Shown here: positions 10,910 to 21,410 of the stretch, piece after piece
How the letters are laid out: every line of letters starts with the position of its first letter
How positions within the stretch are numbered: the stretch's first letter is position 1
NCBI GenBank assembly: GCA_030770535.1
Contig: JASVEC010000246.1
Span: 1-25,996 of the forward strand
Direction: 5' to 3'
Length of the DNA: 25,996 bases
From: Batkoa obscura
Lineage: Eukaryota > Entomophthoromycota > Entomophthoromycetes > Entomophthorales > Batkoaceae
Notes under the pieces: model-generated
Told to the model about the DNA's origin: nothing
Databases searched by the model: none
The model's input: the letters and a program-made list of their open reading frames with translations, nothing else
Position numbers and translations under genes: made by a program

Positions 10910-11020
10910 AATTGTTAACTATTTTATTTTACTCAGTTTTGCTTTCAATTCTTATCAAAAATATCGCTCTTGAATTTATTCAACTATTTTCTTAAAATAA
11001 ACATGAAGGTTCTGAAGACT

Positions 11021-11127
11021 ATATGGGAGTGTTTTTTTTGGCTTCATTACTTTTTCCATCTTTTAAGCGCTATTTGAGTGGAAAAATTATTAGTAAAATT
11101 CTTAAATATAAAAATACATCCCCATAT
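11021..11127 (+). repeat. MITE-like element, family 1
   Basis: Well-preserved copy with ends ATATGGGAGTGTTTTTTTT and AAAAATACATCCCCATAT and the interior CTTTTAAGCGCTATTTGAG. Flanking TA is present on both sides. Confidence 0.8.
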
Positions 11128-11204
11128 CCTGATTTATTTCATCTACATCTAATGACCATATAATAAATTACATAGGAGATTTTGAAAGAAGTTTAATATC
11201 TAAC

Positions 11205-11310
11205 ATTTGGGGCTGTTTTTTTTAGTTTCATTATTTTTCCATTTTTTAAGCGCTATTTATGTGGAAAAATTGTCAGTAAAATTCTTAAATACAAAAATAC
11301 ATCCCCATTT
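11205..11310 (+). repeat. MITE-like element, family 1
   Basis: Begins ATTTGGGGCTGTTTTTTTTAG and ends AAAAATACATCCCCATTT. The interior CTTAAATACAAAAATAC and TTTTTTAAGCGCTATTTATG match the neighbouring copy 80 bp upstream in the same orientation. Confidence 0.78.
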
Positions 11311-11739
11311 GTTGATTAGAGATTAGTTTATCAAGACTTTGAAAATTAAACCGCTTCTCTAAATATTTAGAACATTAAAGGTAAATGTAATATTTAGGCC
11401 AAGGCTTACAAGAACTCGAGTAAAAAAAGTAAATATAATTTATTAGTAATACTATATGATATATTACCATAACTTATAAGACAAAAAATCATAACGGTAT
11501 AATATAGTATTTATCTAAAAAAACATAAAGTATACTGTAAATGGATTTTATCATAGTAATTTTATATTGAGTTAAAAGCATATGAACTAAAACTATGTAA
11601 CAAATGAATAGCTTATTGAAGGTTAATATCTAATCTGATAATTCCAATTTTATTATAACCCAAAGAAATTATAAATCAACAAACTTATAGAAGTTTAATT
11701 ATTTAACATTAATAAATAAATCGTTACAATATAAAGTAA

Positions 11740-11839
11740 TATTGGGGTATTTTTTGGTTTCATCACTTTTTCCATCTTTTAAGTGCTATTTAAATCGAAA
11801 AATTGTAAGTTTTTTAAACATAAAAATACATCCCCATAT
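11740..11839 (+). repeat. MITE-like element, family 1
   Basis: Begins TATTGGGGTATTTTTTGGTTTCATCAC and ends AAAAATACATCCCCATAT. The centre CATCTTTTAAGTGCTATTTAAA matches the other copies. It lies 458 bp upstream of the Kunitz gene start. Confidence 0.78.
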
Positions 11840-12101
11840 GCTAAAAATAGTAATATCAGAATAAATCTAAATAAAGGACAGAGTATAAAAATACATTCAA
11901 GCTATTGTTTTTTACTTTTAAATTTTAGTCATAATTCTATAACGCTTTACACTAAAGTGTAATAAAGTATAGACCGAAACTGTTATTAATAATGATAGTT
12001 CTCAATCGATAAACGTATCTAAATTACTTGATCCAATATTTGCATAATATCTAATAAGTTAAACAATAATCAAAGTTAACTAAGATAAGGATTGAAAAAA
12101 G

Positions 12102-12108
12102 TATATAA
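12102..12108 (+). promoter_or_regulatory. TATA box of the Kunitz-protein gene
   Basis: TATATAA lies 90 bp upstream of the start codon at 12198, inside GTATATAAGCAG. The spacing and clean match suit a regulated, strongly expressed gene. The start site itself is not visible. Confidence 0.5.
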
Positions 12109-12197
12109 GCAGATAAAATAAGTGTATAATATTTATAAAAACAATTAGAATACAGTAGTATAAACAAACATCGACTTTATAAATTTAAAAATTGAAT

Positions 12198-13064
12198 ATG
12201 AATAGTGTACTTAGAACTTTAGCTTTATTTGCTTTATTAGCTGTTACTAACGCTCAAGAATCAATCTCTTTCAAGCAAGAAGGTTGTAAATTAGACAAAA
12301 ATACCAATTTCAAGCCTCAGTATAACAATTTGAACAATAAATGTTTCATTAAAACTGATACTGGTGCTTGTCGTATGCAACAAGAATCTTTCCATTTTGA
12401 CACAATTACAGGTAAATGTGTTCAAGATGTCTATGGAGGTTGTGGCGGTTGTTTTGCATTCAATACAATGCAGGAGTGTGAAGGATTATGTGTAAAAAAT
12501 ATTATCCAGCCAGCTGTTAAAGACAAGCCAAAAAACCAAGAACCTCAAAATTCTTGCAAAGTCAATAAGCCTAAAAATCTATCAGCTGAACTAAAAAAAT
12601 TAGAAGATAAGTGTTTTATCAAAACTGAAACTGGTAATTGTCGTATGCAACAAGAATCTTTCCATTTTGACACAACTACAGGTAAATGTGTTCAAGATAT
12701 TTTTGGAGGTTGTCCTGATGGATGCTCTGTCTTTGAAACTATTAAAGATTGCGAAAGTTCCTGTGTAAAAAAGAGTAGTCAGCCAGTTAAAAAAGAGGAC
12801 ATTAATGGTTCTTTTACTCAAAAGGATTGTAAAATTGAAATTCCAGGTGTAATTTTCAATCCTTTAGCTAAATTTGATAATAGATGTTATATTAAAACTG
12901 ATACTGGTTTGTGCCGTGGTAATCAAAAATCTTTCCATTTTGATCCATCTAAAGGTAAATGTGTTGAAGACGTCTATGGAGGTTGTGGTGGATGCCGTGC
13001 TTTTAACAGCATGGAGGAATGTAGCTCGACCTGTAGCACTCGTAAAAGAGGAAGATTCAATTAG
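12198..13064 (+). CDS. Secreted protein with three Kunitz-like (BPTI) modules, 288 aa
   Basis: Intronless. I start at the ATG at 12198; an upstream in-frame TTG is not a plausible eukaryotic start. Residues 1-20 (MNSVLRTLALFALLAVTNAQ) are a signal peptide. Three modules follow at residues 49-98, 139-189 and 230-279. Each shows Kunitz spacing C-x8-C-x15-C-x7-C...C-x3-C with the YGGC or FGGC signature. The residue after the second Kunitz cysteine (P1) is Arg in all three (59, 149, 240), which in the family favours trypsin-like serine proteases. Each module also has two extra cysteines: one 18 residues before the first Kunitz cysteine (30, 120, 211) and one two or three residues after the fourth (85, 176, 266). 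All 24 cysteines are explained by three sets of eight. The C-terminus is short and basic (RKRGR). It stands alone, between repeat-rich regions. A protease inhibitor is the best guess; target and biology are unknown. Confidence 0.9.
   Translation: MNSVLRTLALFALLAVTNAQESISFKQEGCKLDKNTNFKPQYNNLNNKCFIKTDTGACRMQQESFHFDTITGKCVQDVYGGCGGCFAFNTMQECEGLCVKNIIQPAVKDKPKNQEPQNSCKVNKPKNLSAELKKLEDKCFIKTETGNCRMQQESFHFDTTTGKCVQDIFGGCPDGCSVFETIKDCESSCVKKSSQPVKKEDINGSFTQKDCKIEIPGVIFNPLAKFDNRCYIKTDTGLCRGNQKSFHFDPSKGKCVEDVYGGCGGCRAFNSMEECSSTCSTRKRGRFN
12342..13034 (+). repeat. Internal tandem modules of the Kunitz gene
   Basis: Modules occupy 12342-12491, 12612-12764 and 12885-13034. The first two are 270 bp apart and share an almost unchanged stretch of about 60 bp starting at 12372 and 12642 (CGTATGCAACAAGAATCTTT and onward). 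Module 3 is more diverged (RGNQKSFHFD versus RMQQESFHFD). This suggests a recent duplication or conversion between modules 1 and 2. Confidence 0.85.
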
Positions 13065-14375
13065 ATAATAAATACATTATAATTATAGTATTGATGCTTT
13101 TTTAATGCTTTTTATTTGTTAATACTAAAATTTTATTTTTCAACATTTATTCGAAACCCCTCTATTTAGAATTCTTTTTGAGTTTTACGTCTTAATGTTA
13201 TAAGAATAATATAATAAATTTTATAAAAAGATAGCCATTATTAATACAGGTCTGGTATAATTTAGTTTAATTGTTTATAAGTTAGCCATTTGAGTCTAGT
13301 GTAAAACAAATGGATAGCATGGATTTGAGGTTGGGTGCAATATTTGCTTTATAAAAAATTATGTACTAGCTTTGGTTAGTAAGAGAGCATTAAGATAGAG
13401 TTATTATTCAATTATAAAAACATATTGAGAAGTGTAATAGACATTTGGATACATTGCTTTGGTAGAAAGCAGGGTGGGAAATAAAACCTCCTACTTTCTT
13501 TTTCTATAATAAAGAGTAACTAAACGACTATAGTATTAAAGAGTAACTGAATCAAATGAATACCTAAAGTATCAAACTCAATATATGTTAATAAGTAAAG
13601 AGCCTTAAGCTGAGGGAGATGGTAGGTATTTTTTTAACTTGATAGAGTGGTTGAAGTATTAAGCTTAATGAAAGAAAGCCCATCATAACATTTTATTGTA
13701 TTTGGTAACAAGTCAGCTGAGAAAGAGATGAAGTTGTTTTTTTATAGAGCCATTGATAAAAAGTCTTTAATTTACAACCGAATTTATATGATTATCACAG
13801 TAATAGATTTATACTGCAATAGAATTAATATCTAAATCAAAAGTTATTTTGATTTAGTACTATATTGTTTAATAACTAAATTTGAAAAAGATTGAATATA
13901 AAAAAATATTAGAATAAAAATATTAGTTTTTGTTTAAAGCTAATTTATTTTTGTTAAAAACTAGTTGCTTTTAGCCTTAGACAAAGTAATGGTATAATAC
14001 ATTTTGATAGTTGACTACAAGCGTTCTCATTATAATTTTTTAAAAATGTGGCAAATAACAATCGAGTAGTGGTAATGTGATCAAAATCAATTTCTTAAAT
14101 CTTGTTTTTCAATGATAATTAGACTTCCTTAATTGCTTCAAGATTTATAAAGAGAGAGTTAAGATATATTGACCCTTCTATTGTACAAATAGACGTCAAA
14201 GTTGAATCTAAATTATAAAACTATACCTGATTAAATTATATCCTTTTGTATATATAACATTTTTATCAAAATTTGTATTATTGGATCTTTCTATACAGCA
14301 ACATATATAAGAAAATGAATACTTTGAATATTTGGTAATAAAGAAATTTGATCTAACAAACCTTTTGATAGCTAC
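13065..14375. other. Gene-free stretch downstream of the Kunitz gene
   Basis: An AATAAA lies three bases after the Kunitz stop codon. I find no supported reading frame, tRNA or repeat copy. An imperfect hairpin at 13465-13498 (GAAAGCAGGGTGG with CCTCCTACTTTC) is the only structured feature; its base composition is less AT-rich than its surroundings. Confidence 0.5.
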
Positions 14376-15100
14376 TCAACAAGAGCCTCCTTTAAGGCAG
14401 TAATCTGGAAAACCATAGTTAAAATTAGTACTTGGGTTAAAATGACCTAACTTTATAGCATTGAGATCTGTTATAAGTTTGATATAACTATGGTCGCTGA
14501 TAATAGTTGAATCTAAGTCAATATAACTTTATAAAGTTTAACAAATAAGTGCTAATTCCCAAATCTAAATTAGATTTGAAACTCACATTGGGATTTATTT
14601 CGTCAACTATAGATATAAATCCATAGCTAGCTAATTTGAACATCTTTAATTTATTGAATCTCATTTTGATTACATTTGATTCATTAAGCTCTAAATCACC
14701 ATCCATGTTCATCTTAAATGAATTTGATTTATTAAGGTTTAAATATTTAATGAAGGAAGTACTTAATTAGAAGTATCATAAATTTTTTATTTGAGCAATT
14801 TAAGTTGATCCATATATTTAGTGAATAAGTTCAATAGTTTATTAATCTTTCTGCTACTCCGATAGCTCCCTCTTTACTACTCAATCAGGCCCTTTATACC
14901 TTTGCTTACCTCCAACAATATAGCACCTGTGAGTCTAACTCCCAAATTTTAAAATAAGATGTTTAATAGTTCGATACCATCTACATTAACCATAAATACT
15001 CTTTTTCAGTTTTCTGTATCGATATTTAATATAGTATTATTATTGATCTCTAATATGCTTGAACCTTATACAGACGTTAAATACATAAAAGTATTCAAAC
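14376..15100 (-). pseudogene. Decayed protein-coding relic of unknown family
   Basis: Minus-strand reading frames give protein-like stretches rich in Leu, Ile and Asn, separated by stops and frame changes. Examples are LNLNKSNSFKMNMDGDLELN and MFKLASYGFISIVDEINPNV (around 14740-14570), a further piece ending FNYGFPDYCLKGGSC near 14376, and MVNVDGIELLNILF near 14980. The regular Leu/Asn spacing is reminiscent of leucine-rich repeats, but I cannot name a family. Composition and continuity suggest a former gene rather than chance open frames. An intron-bearing live gene cannot be excluded, since introns here are short. Confidence 0.35.
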
Positions 15101-15960
15101 GGTCGATATCTTTTCAAGTCATACTTAAGTATTTCATTGATCCTTTGTCTTCTTTAATAAATTTACTCAGATATTGTTTATACTTATCAGTTTTGTTCGA
15201 TTATACAGTTAGTAGGTGTAACAATATTTAAATACTTTGCTTTCAATAAAAAGCACTTTTATCCAGAAAAACAGATTAATCGCTTCTTCTAGTTATATGA
15301 TTTTGAATATCCCCTTAAATAAAGGATCTGGTAATAGATCTGATTTTAATACAATATTGAAATATTGCAAAATCTAAAGGAAGGTGCTAAAATTTATTTA
15401 AACCTTTATTAGTTCTTAATTTAAATTTATGAGCAAAATTCAATATAAAAGAACATTACAGAAATAAAAATTGTTAGCTTAACTAGACTGAGCTTTTGTT
15501 TGCAAAATTCAATTTACAATTATTACTTTATGCACAGTATTATATATGTTTGGATTCTGCCTAACCATTCAATATCAAATTATATCGTTTATAATATAAA
15601 ACTCTTTTTATTTATGAATTTTTACCTTCTTCTTTAACTTAAGTTAGTTTTCAAATGAGAACCACACTCCTAAGAGGAGCATATTTGACTTTAAAACTAG
15701 AGACTTTAACAACTTTACTATTTATATTAATCCTCGTATATTGATACTACAGCTTTGATGAATTCTGTCTTAAATACATGATTTTAGAAAAAGTAAGTAC
15801 GAAAACAATATAGACACTAAAAATTAAACACTGATAGTTTTATCGTTCTAGCAATATTAACAATAAGTACTTTAAATACGGATATCTACCGTTTTTATGA
15901 GCATTTTTGTATTATTGTAGTTTAAATAACAAAAGCAAATAAAACAATAAAGTTAATAGA
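15101..15960. other. Gene-poor stretch with scraps of reading frame
   Basis: Short minus-strand fragments such as VFKTEFIKAVVSIYED near 15765-15715 could extend the decayed relic next door, but nothing is long enough to support a gene. The plus-strand open frame at 14959-15231 is not protein-like. Confidence 0.35.
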
Positions 15961-16079
15961 TGTGGGGTTGTCTGAATTAGTTTCATTATTTTGTCCAATT
16001 TTGAAAAATTTTGTATTTTAAAAACTTCGCTTAAAATTCTGTAAAATCAAATCTTTTAAAATAAAAGTACCCAGACACA
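15961..16079 (+). repeat. Diverged MITE-like element, family 1
   Basis: TGTGGGGTTGTCTGAATTAGTTTCATTATTTTGTCCA resembles the left part of the 11205 copy (GGGGCTGTTTTTTTTAGTTTCATTATTTTTCCA). It ends AATAAAAGTACCCAGACACA, poorly matched to the usual right end. Probably an old or rearranged copy. Confidence 0.4.
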
Positions 16080-16289
16080 GTTCTAAATCATTCTATTATA
16101 GTTTATACTGTAAGTTAGTTGAGTTTCTACTAGATCTTAAATACATATTTTTATAAAACTTTATTGAGAAATATTTATTATCAACTGCTTTATAACCAAC
16201 ATTGTAGATTTGTTATCAAATAAATAAACTATTTTAATGCTATAATTACATTATTAATACATTGCCAAGTTAATAAATAGCTGCATAGG

Positions 16290-16328
16290 AGGGAGTGGTT
16301 AGCCCCAAAACTATAATTAACCATCCCT
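16290..16328. other. Strong hairpin beside the broken transposon
   Basis: AGGGAGTGGTTA and TAACCATCCCT pair over 11 bp with one bulged G, around a 16-nt loop (GCCCCAAAACTATAAT). It sits about 80 bp beyond the transposase stop. It could be a subterminal part of that element or a transcript-end structure. I found no partner sequence at the other side of the transposase. Confidence 0.4.
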
Positions 16329-16410
16329 ATATAGTACAAGTAATAATAGTTTTTACATATTATTACAATTACTTCTTCGTTGACTATTTACTAACTTAGC
16401 TATTAATAAC

Positions 16411-17513
16411 TTAAGTAATCTTAACATTTAACAATCTATTTCTATCATTCAACAAACTACTTACTTGCTTAGTAAATATCGAAATTTTTAAATTCTCTGT
16501 TATCTTCGTAAGGTAAGCTGGGATTGATCTTTTAATTTTTCTATTTTCCATAGACTCTATAACTTTAATTGAAACTATATCGCTTTTTTTTGATGTATCG
16601 GATACTGCATAACAATGTAGTTTATTGTTATGTTTAACAAAGTGTAAATACTTCTTAATGCCCTGCATCTCTATTATTCTTTTTGTATTTTTGTTTCTTT
16701 CATACTTTTTAAAAATTATATCTGTTTTCCCATTACTAACAGTCGAGTTATTAATTTTATTATGCTCACAAATAAAAGCCTCAAATCTTGAGATTAATTG
16801 ATTAATGTCTTCTATTTCACCTAATGCTTCAAAACTACTTTTCCATTTTGAAAGGTTTCCAAAATGTCCATCAACTATACTTTCTCCATGATGCTCAGCA
16901 AGAAAATTAAGATTAACATTCAAACTACTATTTATTTCATGAATTTGTTTAAACATATAATGTAGGAACTCTTGGGATCTAAAATGATTTCCTCTATCTG
17001 CCCATATATTAATTTTTGTAAACCTTTTAAATAAAAGCTCTGTAGAGATTAAATCGATTAAACAATCTCTTGCATATGCTGAATCATGATTCGATGTTTC
17101 AGATAAATAGCCAAAGTTTACTTTGGCTATTGTTTTATCATCTTTTAAATATAAAACACCAAAACCTAATACTGATATAGTTTGTTTATTGTAATGATCT
17201 AGGTTTACTCAATCTGGTCTTGTTCCTATTTCCATATTTTGTTTAAAATCTAAAATCATTATACAACTTCTATTATTTAATTTTTAATAGTTTCATTAAA
17301 TGTGTTTTTTTGAGTATCAACATATAATTTATGTAATTTGTATAATTTTTCTTCTTTATTGAAAACTTCTATCTCTCCTTTGTTTTTTATTGCTGTATTT
17401 ATTTTATTTTCAAATAACTTTTTTCTAACTGTGTACTGAGCACATATATTGCATAGATCCGTTTTTCTTGCTGGATTTTTGAAATTACTTGGTATATGTT
17501 TAAAAATGTTGAC
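16411..17513 (-). mobile_element. Broken DNA transposon: DDE-type transposase remnant
   Basis: Read on the minus strand, about 365 codons of transposase remain. There is a CxxC near the N-terminus (DLCNICAQY, near 17450), then MILDFKQN (near 17255), INIWADRGNHFRSQEFLHYM (near 16960) and FLAEHHGESIVDGHFGNLSK (near 16890). The D-x-K/Q-N, DRG-N-H-F and HGES-x-x-DGHFG blocks, in this order, are typical of cut-and-paste DDE/D transposases with a GHGK-like motif; I cannot name the superfamily with confidence. The frame is broken twice: a one-base shift in a T run near 17281-17285 and an in-frame TGA at 17209-17211. The 181 codons from 16956 down are still open. Ends are not identified. This is a plain DNA transposon, inactive but not very old. 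Confidence 0.7.
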
Positions 17514-17724
17514 CTAGCTACCGCTTTATCTTTTAGATAATTAAAATATTAACTAGAAAATAAGTTTATTATCTAAACAAAACTATTTTTTAGTCATAGT
17601 AAATGTGATTTTGCCTAATATTTATAATCATAACTGTAGTTCACATATTACAAACAAAATGCATTAATTAAGTTATTATAAATAGAAAAACCGAAGGCCA
17701 AATTATAAATTTTAATAATAATAA

Positions 17725-20700
17725 ATGGAGCAAGGATCAACGTTATTATCAGATGATTTAATGCAAAAAAGTATAGCTGCCTTAGTTAATGGTAGAGGCT
17801 TGGGTAATTTAGTAGGATTAGCAATATTTGATTTAAAAACTATAATTTGTACATTTTTTCAAGTAAATTATTTTGTAGCTATTATTATTACATTTTGTTT
17901 ATTTATTGTTGAGTTTATTGATACCACTTCATTTCCAAGGGTTATTCAAATACTAACTGCTTATAAAGTAGAACAGGTTATTATTATATATTATATATTA
18001 TATTGCTTATTTAATATATTCGATTTTAATATTAGATATTAATACCACTAAAATCGGAAGTAAAAAATGAAATAGTTTATGAAATTGTTAAAGCCAATTT
18101 ACCTAATATTGAATTAATACCAATTCAACGAAAATACTTTAATGAAGAAATTGGATTTAACTATATTAATAATTATGCCTTAATAGAAGATAAATCTATC
18201 TTATCACCTTATTTAGTAACAGACTTTTATTATGGTATTTGTTGTGTTGGTTGTATTTTTTATTACTTTGAATTTGATCAAAAAATAATATTTCCATTTA
18301 ATCAATTGCATTTTCAATATAAAAAGTGTCAAAATATAATGTTAATTAATAGTAACACATTACAAAACTTAGAAATAATAAAGAATTTACAAACTTCAAA
18401 TTCAAAACAAACATTATTAAATGTAATAGATAATACCAATACTGCTATGGGACATCGATTATTAAGATTAAGTATTTGTCAACCATATACGGATTTAAAT
18501 AGTATTAATCATCGATTAAATTGTATTACTGAACTAAGACAAAAAGAGAACAAATTAGAATTAATAAAAAATATATTAAATCAGATACCTGATATTGATT
18601 TAATAGCTTCAATGATTATTAAAATAGATTCAACTATCTCAATCAAAGTATTTGAAAGAAATATTCAGTGTATTATATTAACAAAAAGAATGTGTCAACA
18701 ATTAAATGATTTAACTTCTATTATAAATGATTTAACTAATCCAATATTCATTTCAATTTATAAAGTAAATAATTATTGTACTTTATTAGTATTTATATTA
18801 GTTACTTATTTTATATTATCTTATACTATTAGTTAATTTCACATGAAAAAGTCAATGAAATTATGGATTATTTGAATAAATATATCAACGAAGATATTAA
18901 TATTAATTCAGATAAATTTAATTCAAAAAACATTAAATGTTTTATTATCAAAGTAATTTTATTATTATTTAATAATATTCCAACTAATATTTTTAGCCTG
19001 GATTAAATGGTTTATTAGATGTTGGTAAATTAAAGATATAATAAAAATGAATTTTATTAAACATTTATCAGCTAGAAAGGCGTATGTTGAAACATCTGAA
19101 GACATAATAGAATTAGTTAAAAAATATGAGGGTAAAAATAAAATACCAACAACTAATATTATATTAATTAATATTAAAGAGGAATACAATTTATCATTTA
19201 AAATTAAACCTGCTTCGATTTATGGATTTGAGCTCACTTTAAATTCAGAAGAAATTGAAGGAAAAGAATTACCGGCTGTATTTGTTAAAATTAAAAGAAA
19301 AGGAAACGTTTTTCATTTAAAAACATTAGATTTAGTAAGAGCGATAATATATGCATACTGTAATGCTAAATACTAAGTTGCACTTATTTAAAATAGATAA
19401 AACTAAATGATCGTCATAAAGATGCTCAGGATGAAATATTTTTAATGTCAAAAGAGTATTATTATTATTATCATATTATCAAATAATTTATTAATATCGG
19501 TTTATTTTATTTTAGAATTGTTTTTCAAATGATTGTTTATTTACAATCAGAATTAGGTTTTATTCATAAACTATCCGAATCGATAGCGATACTAGATATG
19601 TTGCTATCTAATACAATAACATCAATACAAAATAATTACGGTAGTTGCAGATTAATATAGATAGTAAATACTTATATTTGAATAGTTAAACCTGAATTTT
19701 CCGATAATCTTATATTAAAACAAGCTAAACATCCAATATTACACTCTATATTAGATAAAAAATGTGTGCCCAATAACACTTATAGTGATACATTAAAAAG
19801 ACTTGTATTTGTTATTGGACCTAATATGAGTGGAAAAACAACATATTTAAAGACGATAGCTTTAATTGTTATCATGGCACAATCTGGATCCTAGTAATTT
19901 ATTAAATTTTATTATGAGTTAGAATATAGTATATTAATTTAACTTCGCTTTATTATAGTATACCAGCTGATTATGGTAGTATTAAAATTATTGAATATCT
20001 ACACTCTAGATTTAGTTCCAAGAGTGATAATATTGGTATTAATTCTTCATTTTATAAAGAATTAAATGAAACAGCCTCCATTTTAAATGATGTTGATAAA
20101 AATTCTTTAATTTTATTTGATGAATTTGGAAGGGGTAATAATTATTAACTGGTACTATAATATGGTAGTAATTTATAAAATATAAAGGAACCTCACATGC
20201 AGATGGAATTGCTTTATCTTATGCAATATGTGAATATTTAATTAATTCAAATGTAAGTCAATAAACATCTTATGATATATTATTATAATATTTAGTGCTT
20301 AACTTTGTTTTCAACTCATTTTCAAGAATTACCTAATTATATGAAACTTTATCCAAGTGTAACTATATTATATATGAAAGTACAGGTATGATTTAACGCT
20401 TTTTTAATATACAAAAGATACATATACAAATGATTATAGGAACAGATGAAAAATGGAAAGTTTGTGTTAAAATACGATCATTACGCTCAAGAAGAAAGTG
20501 TTAATATTGATAATTATGGTACTTATTATAATAATTTAATATATTTTATTTTATATACATGTATATATTTGTAAAAGGTATAAAGTTGGCATCTCAACTT
20601 GACTTACCTGAAGAACTAATTGATAACGCATATAAAATATCTAGTCAAGTAAGGATATAAATGATATATTTAAGATTATTTTAATCATTATTATTATAGA

Positions 20701-20940
20701 TTAATAAAATAATTTATAATAATCAAGAAAAGATCATTGAAGAAAAAGAATATTTAAACCAAAATACTATTATTGAAGTAAACATATTTAATATTATTGT
20801 TGTCTATATACTATTAATAATATTATTAGTTAGGTCAATTATTAATTCATACAGCTAATGAATCCAATCTAGAACCAAAAGAATTAATAAATTTTATAAA
20901 TTCATTAAAACAAAAATATATTAATAAGGCATCTAAATAG
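17725..20940 (+). CDS. MSH4: Meiotic MutS homolog Msh4, 800 aa, 16 exons
   Basis: Msh4 pairs with Msh5 to stabilise Holliday junctions and promote meiotic crossovers. Exons: 17725-17862, 17914-17976, 18036-18764, 18833-18952, 18997-19024, 19072-19334, 19397-19455, 19516-19640, 19686-19893, 19959-20134, 20188-20252, 20296-20385, 20440-20518, 20578-20648, 20700-20777 and 20830-20940. The 2403 nt splice into one frame. Msh4-specific matches are NGRGLGNLVGLAIFDLK at the N-terminus and LIPIQRKYFNE (human TTIQRKYFNE). Core MutS: DNTNTAMGHRLLRLSICQP, then Walker A GPNMSGKTT (553-561), then SLILFDEFGRGTSHADGIAL and FSTHFQELP. No mismatch-recognition domain I, as expected for Msh4. The 15 introns are 43-68 nt. 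Intron 1 (51 nt) has no in-frame stop, so its retention would keep the frame. Slightly shorter than yeast Msh4 (878). Confidence 0.95.
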
Positions 20941-21305
20941 TTAATTTAAATAAATGTAAGCTATTAAAACATTAAAGCATTTACTTTCTTAATCTTTTTT
21001 AAAAAATTCCTAAAAGGTTGAACTTTGAATCCTGAAGGAATTTATTGCTTAAAACTAAAAACTAAAAACTAAAAGCAAGCAAAGGGAGATGTTAGTCATT
21101 TGGCTAGAGTTTCTCTTGTCTTCATCAAAGAAATTTTAAAGCTGAATGAGAGAGTCTGAGATCCATTCTATTCTCTATTCAATGTGTTAAGACTGGATAG
21201 TTGGGTATTCCAAGTTAGCATCAAACGCTAGCCTGGTGGGGGGATCTTACAAACTGTATAAATGAGACGACTAAGACATAGAAATTAACTAAAAATCTTT
21301 TATTG

Positions 21306-21410
21306 TATGGGGATGTATTTTTGTGTTTAAGAATTTCACTAAGAATCTTTCCACTTAAACAGCACTTAAAAGATAGAAAAAGTGATGAAGCCAAAAAAAA
21401 CATCCCCGTA
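21306..21410 (-). repeat. MITE-like element, family 1, inverted, best-preserved ends
   Basis: Begins TATGGGGATGTATTTTTGTG and ends AAAAAACATCCCCGTA. The inverted ends match over about 14 bp (TGGGGATGTATTTTT against TACGGGGATGTTTTTTT) and are followed by TA. The interior ACTTAAACAGCACTTAAAAG matches the copies at 10.4-11.8 kb in reverse. Confidence 0.8.

Larger units (their letters stand above)
10251..12197. other. Gene-free stretch holding a cluster of inverted-repeat elements
   Basis: Nearly 2 kb without a supported gene, between the methyltransferase and the Kunitz gene, which point away from each other. Five family 1 elements and one family 2 element, listed separately, occupy about a third of it. 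The rest is unstructured AT-rich DNA apart from a TATA box near the right end. Confidence 0.75.

Noticed and set aside
12600-13068. Open frames overlapping the Kunitz gene in other frames
   Set aside because: Shadows of a gene whose three-module cysteine pattern is unambiguous.
14959-15231. 90-codon plus-strand open frame
   Set aside because: Not protein-like; the opposite strand has the more convincing, though decayed, coding signal.
17209-17211. In-frame TGA in the transposase as a sign of TGA=Trp recoding
   Set aside because: RNR1, TRM4, MSH4 and the other genes use TGG for conserved Trp, and TFC4 ends in TGA. The element also has a frameshift, so decay explains it.
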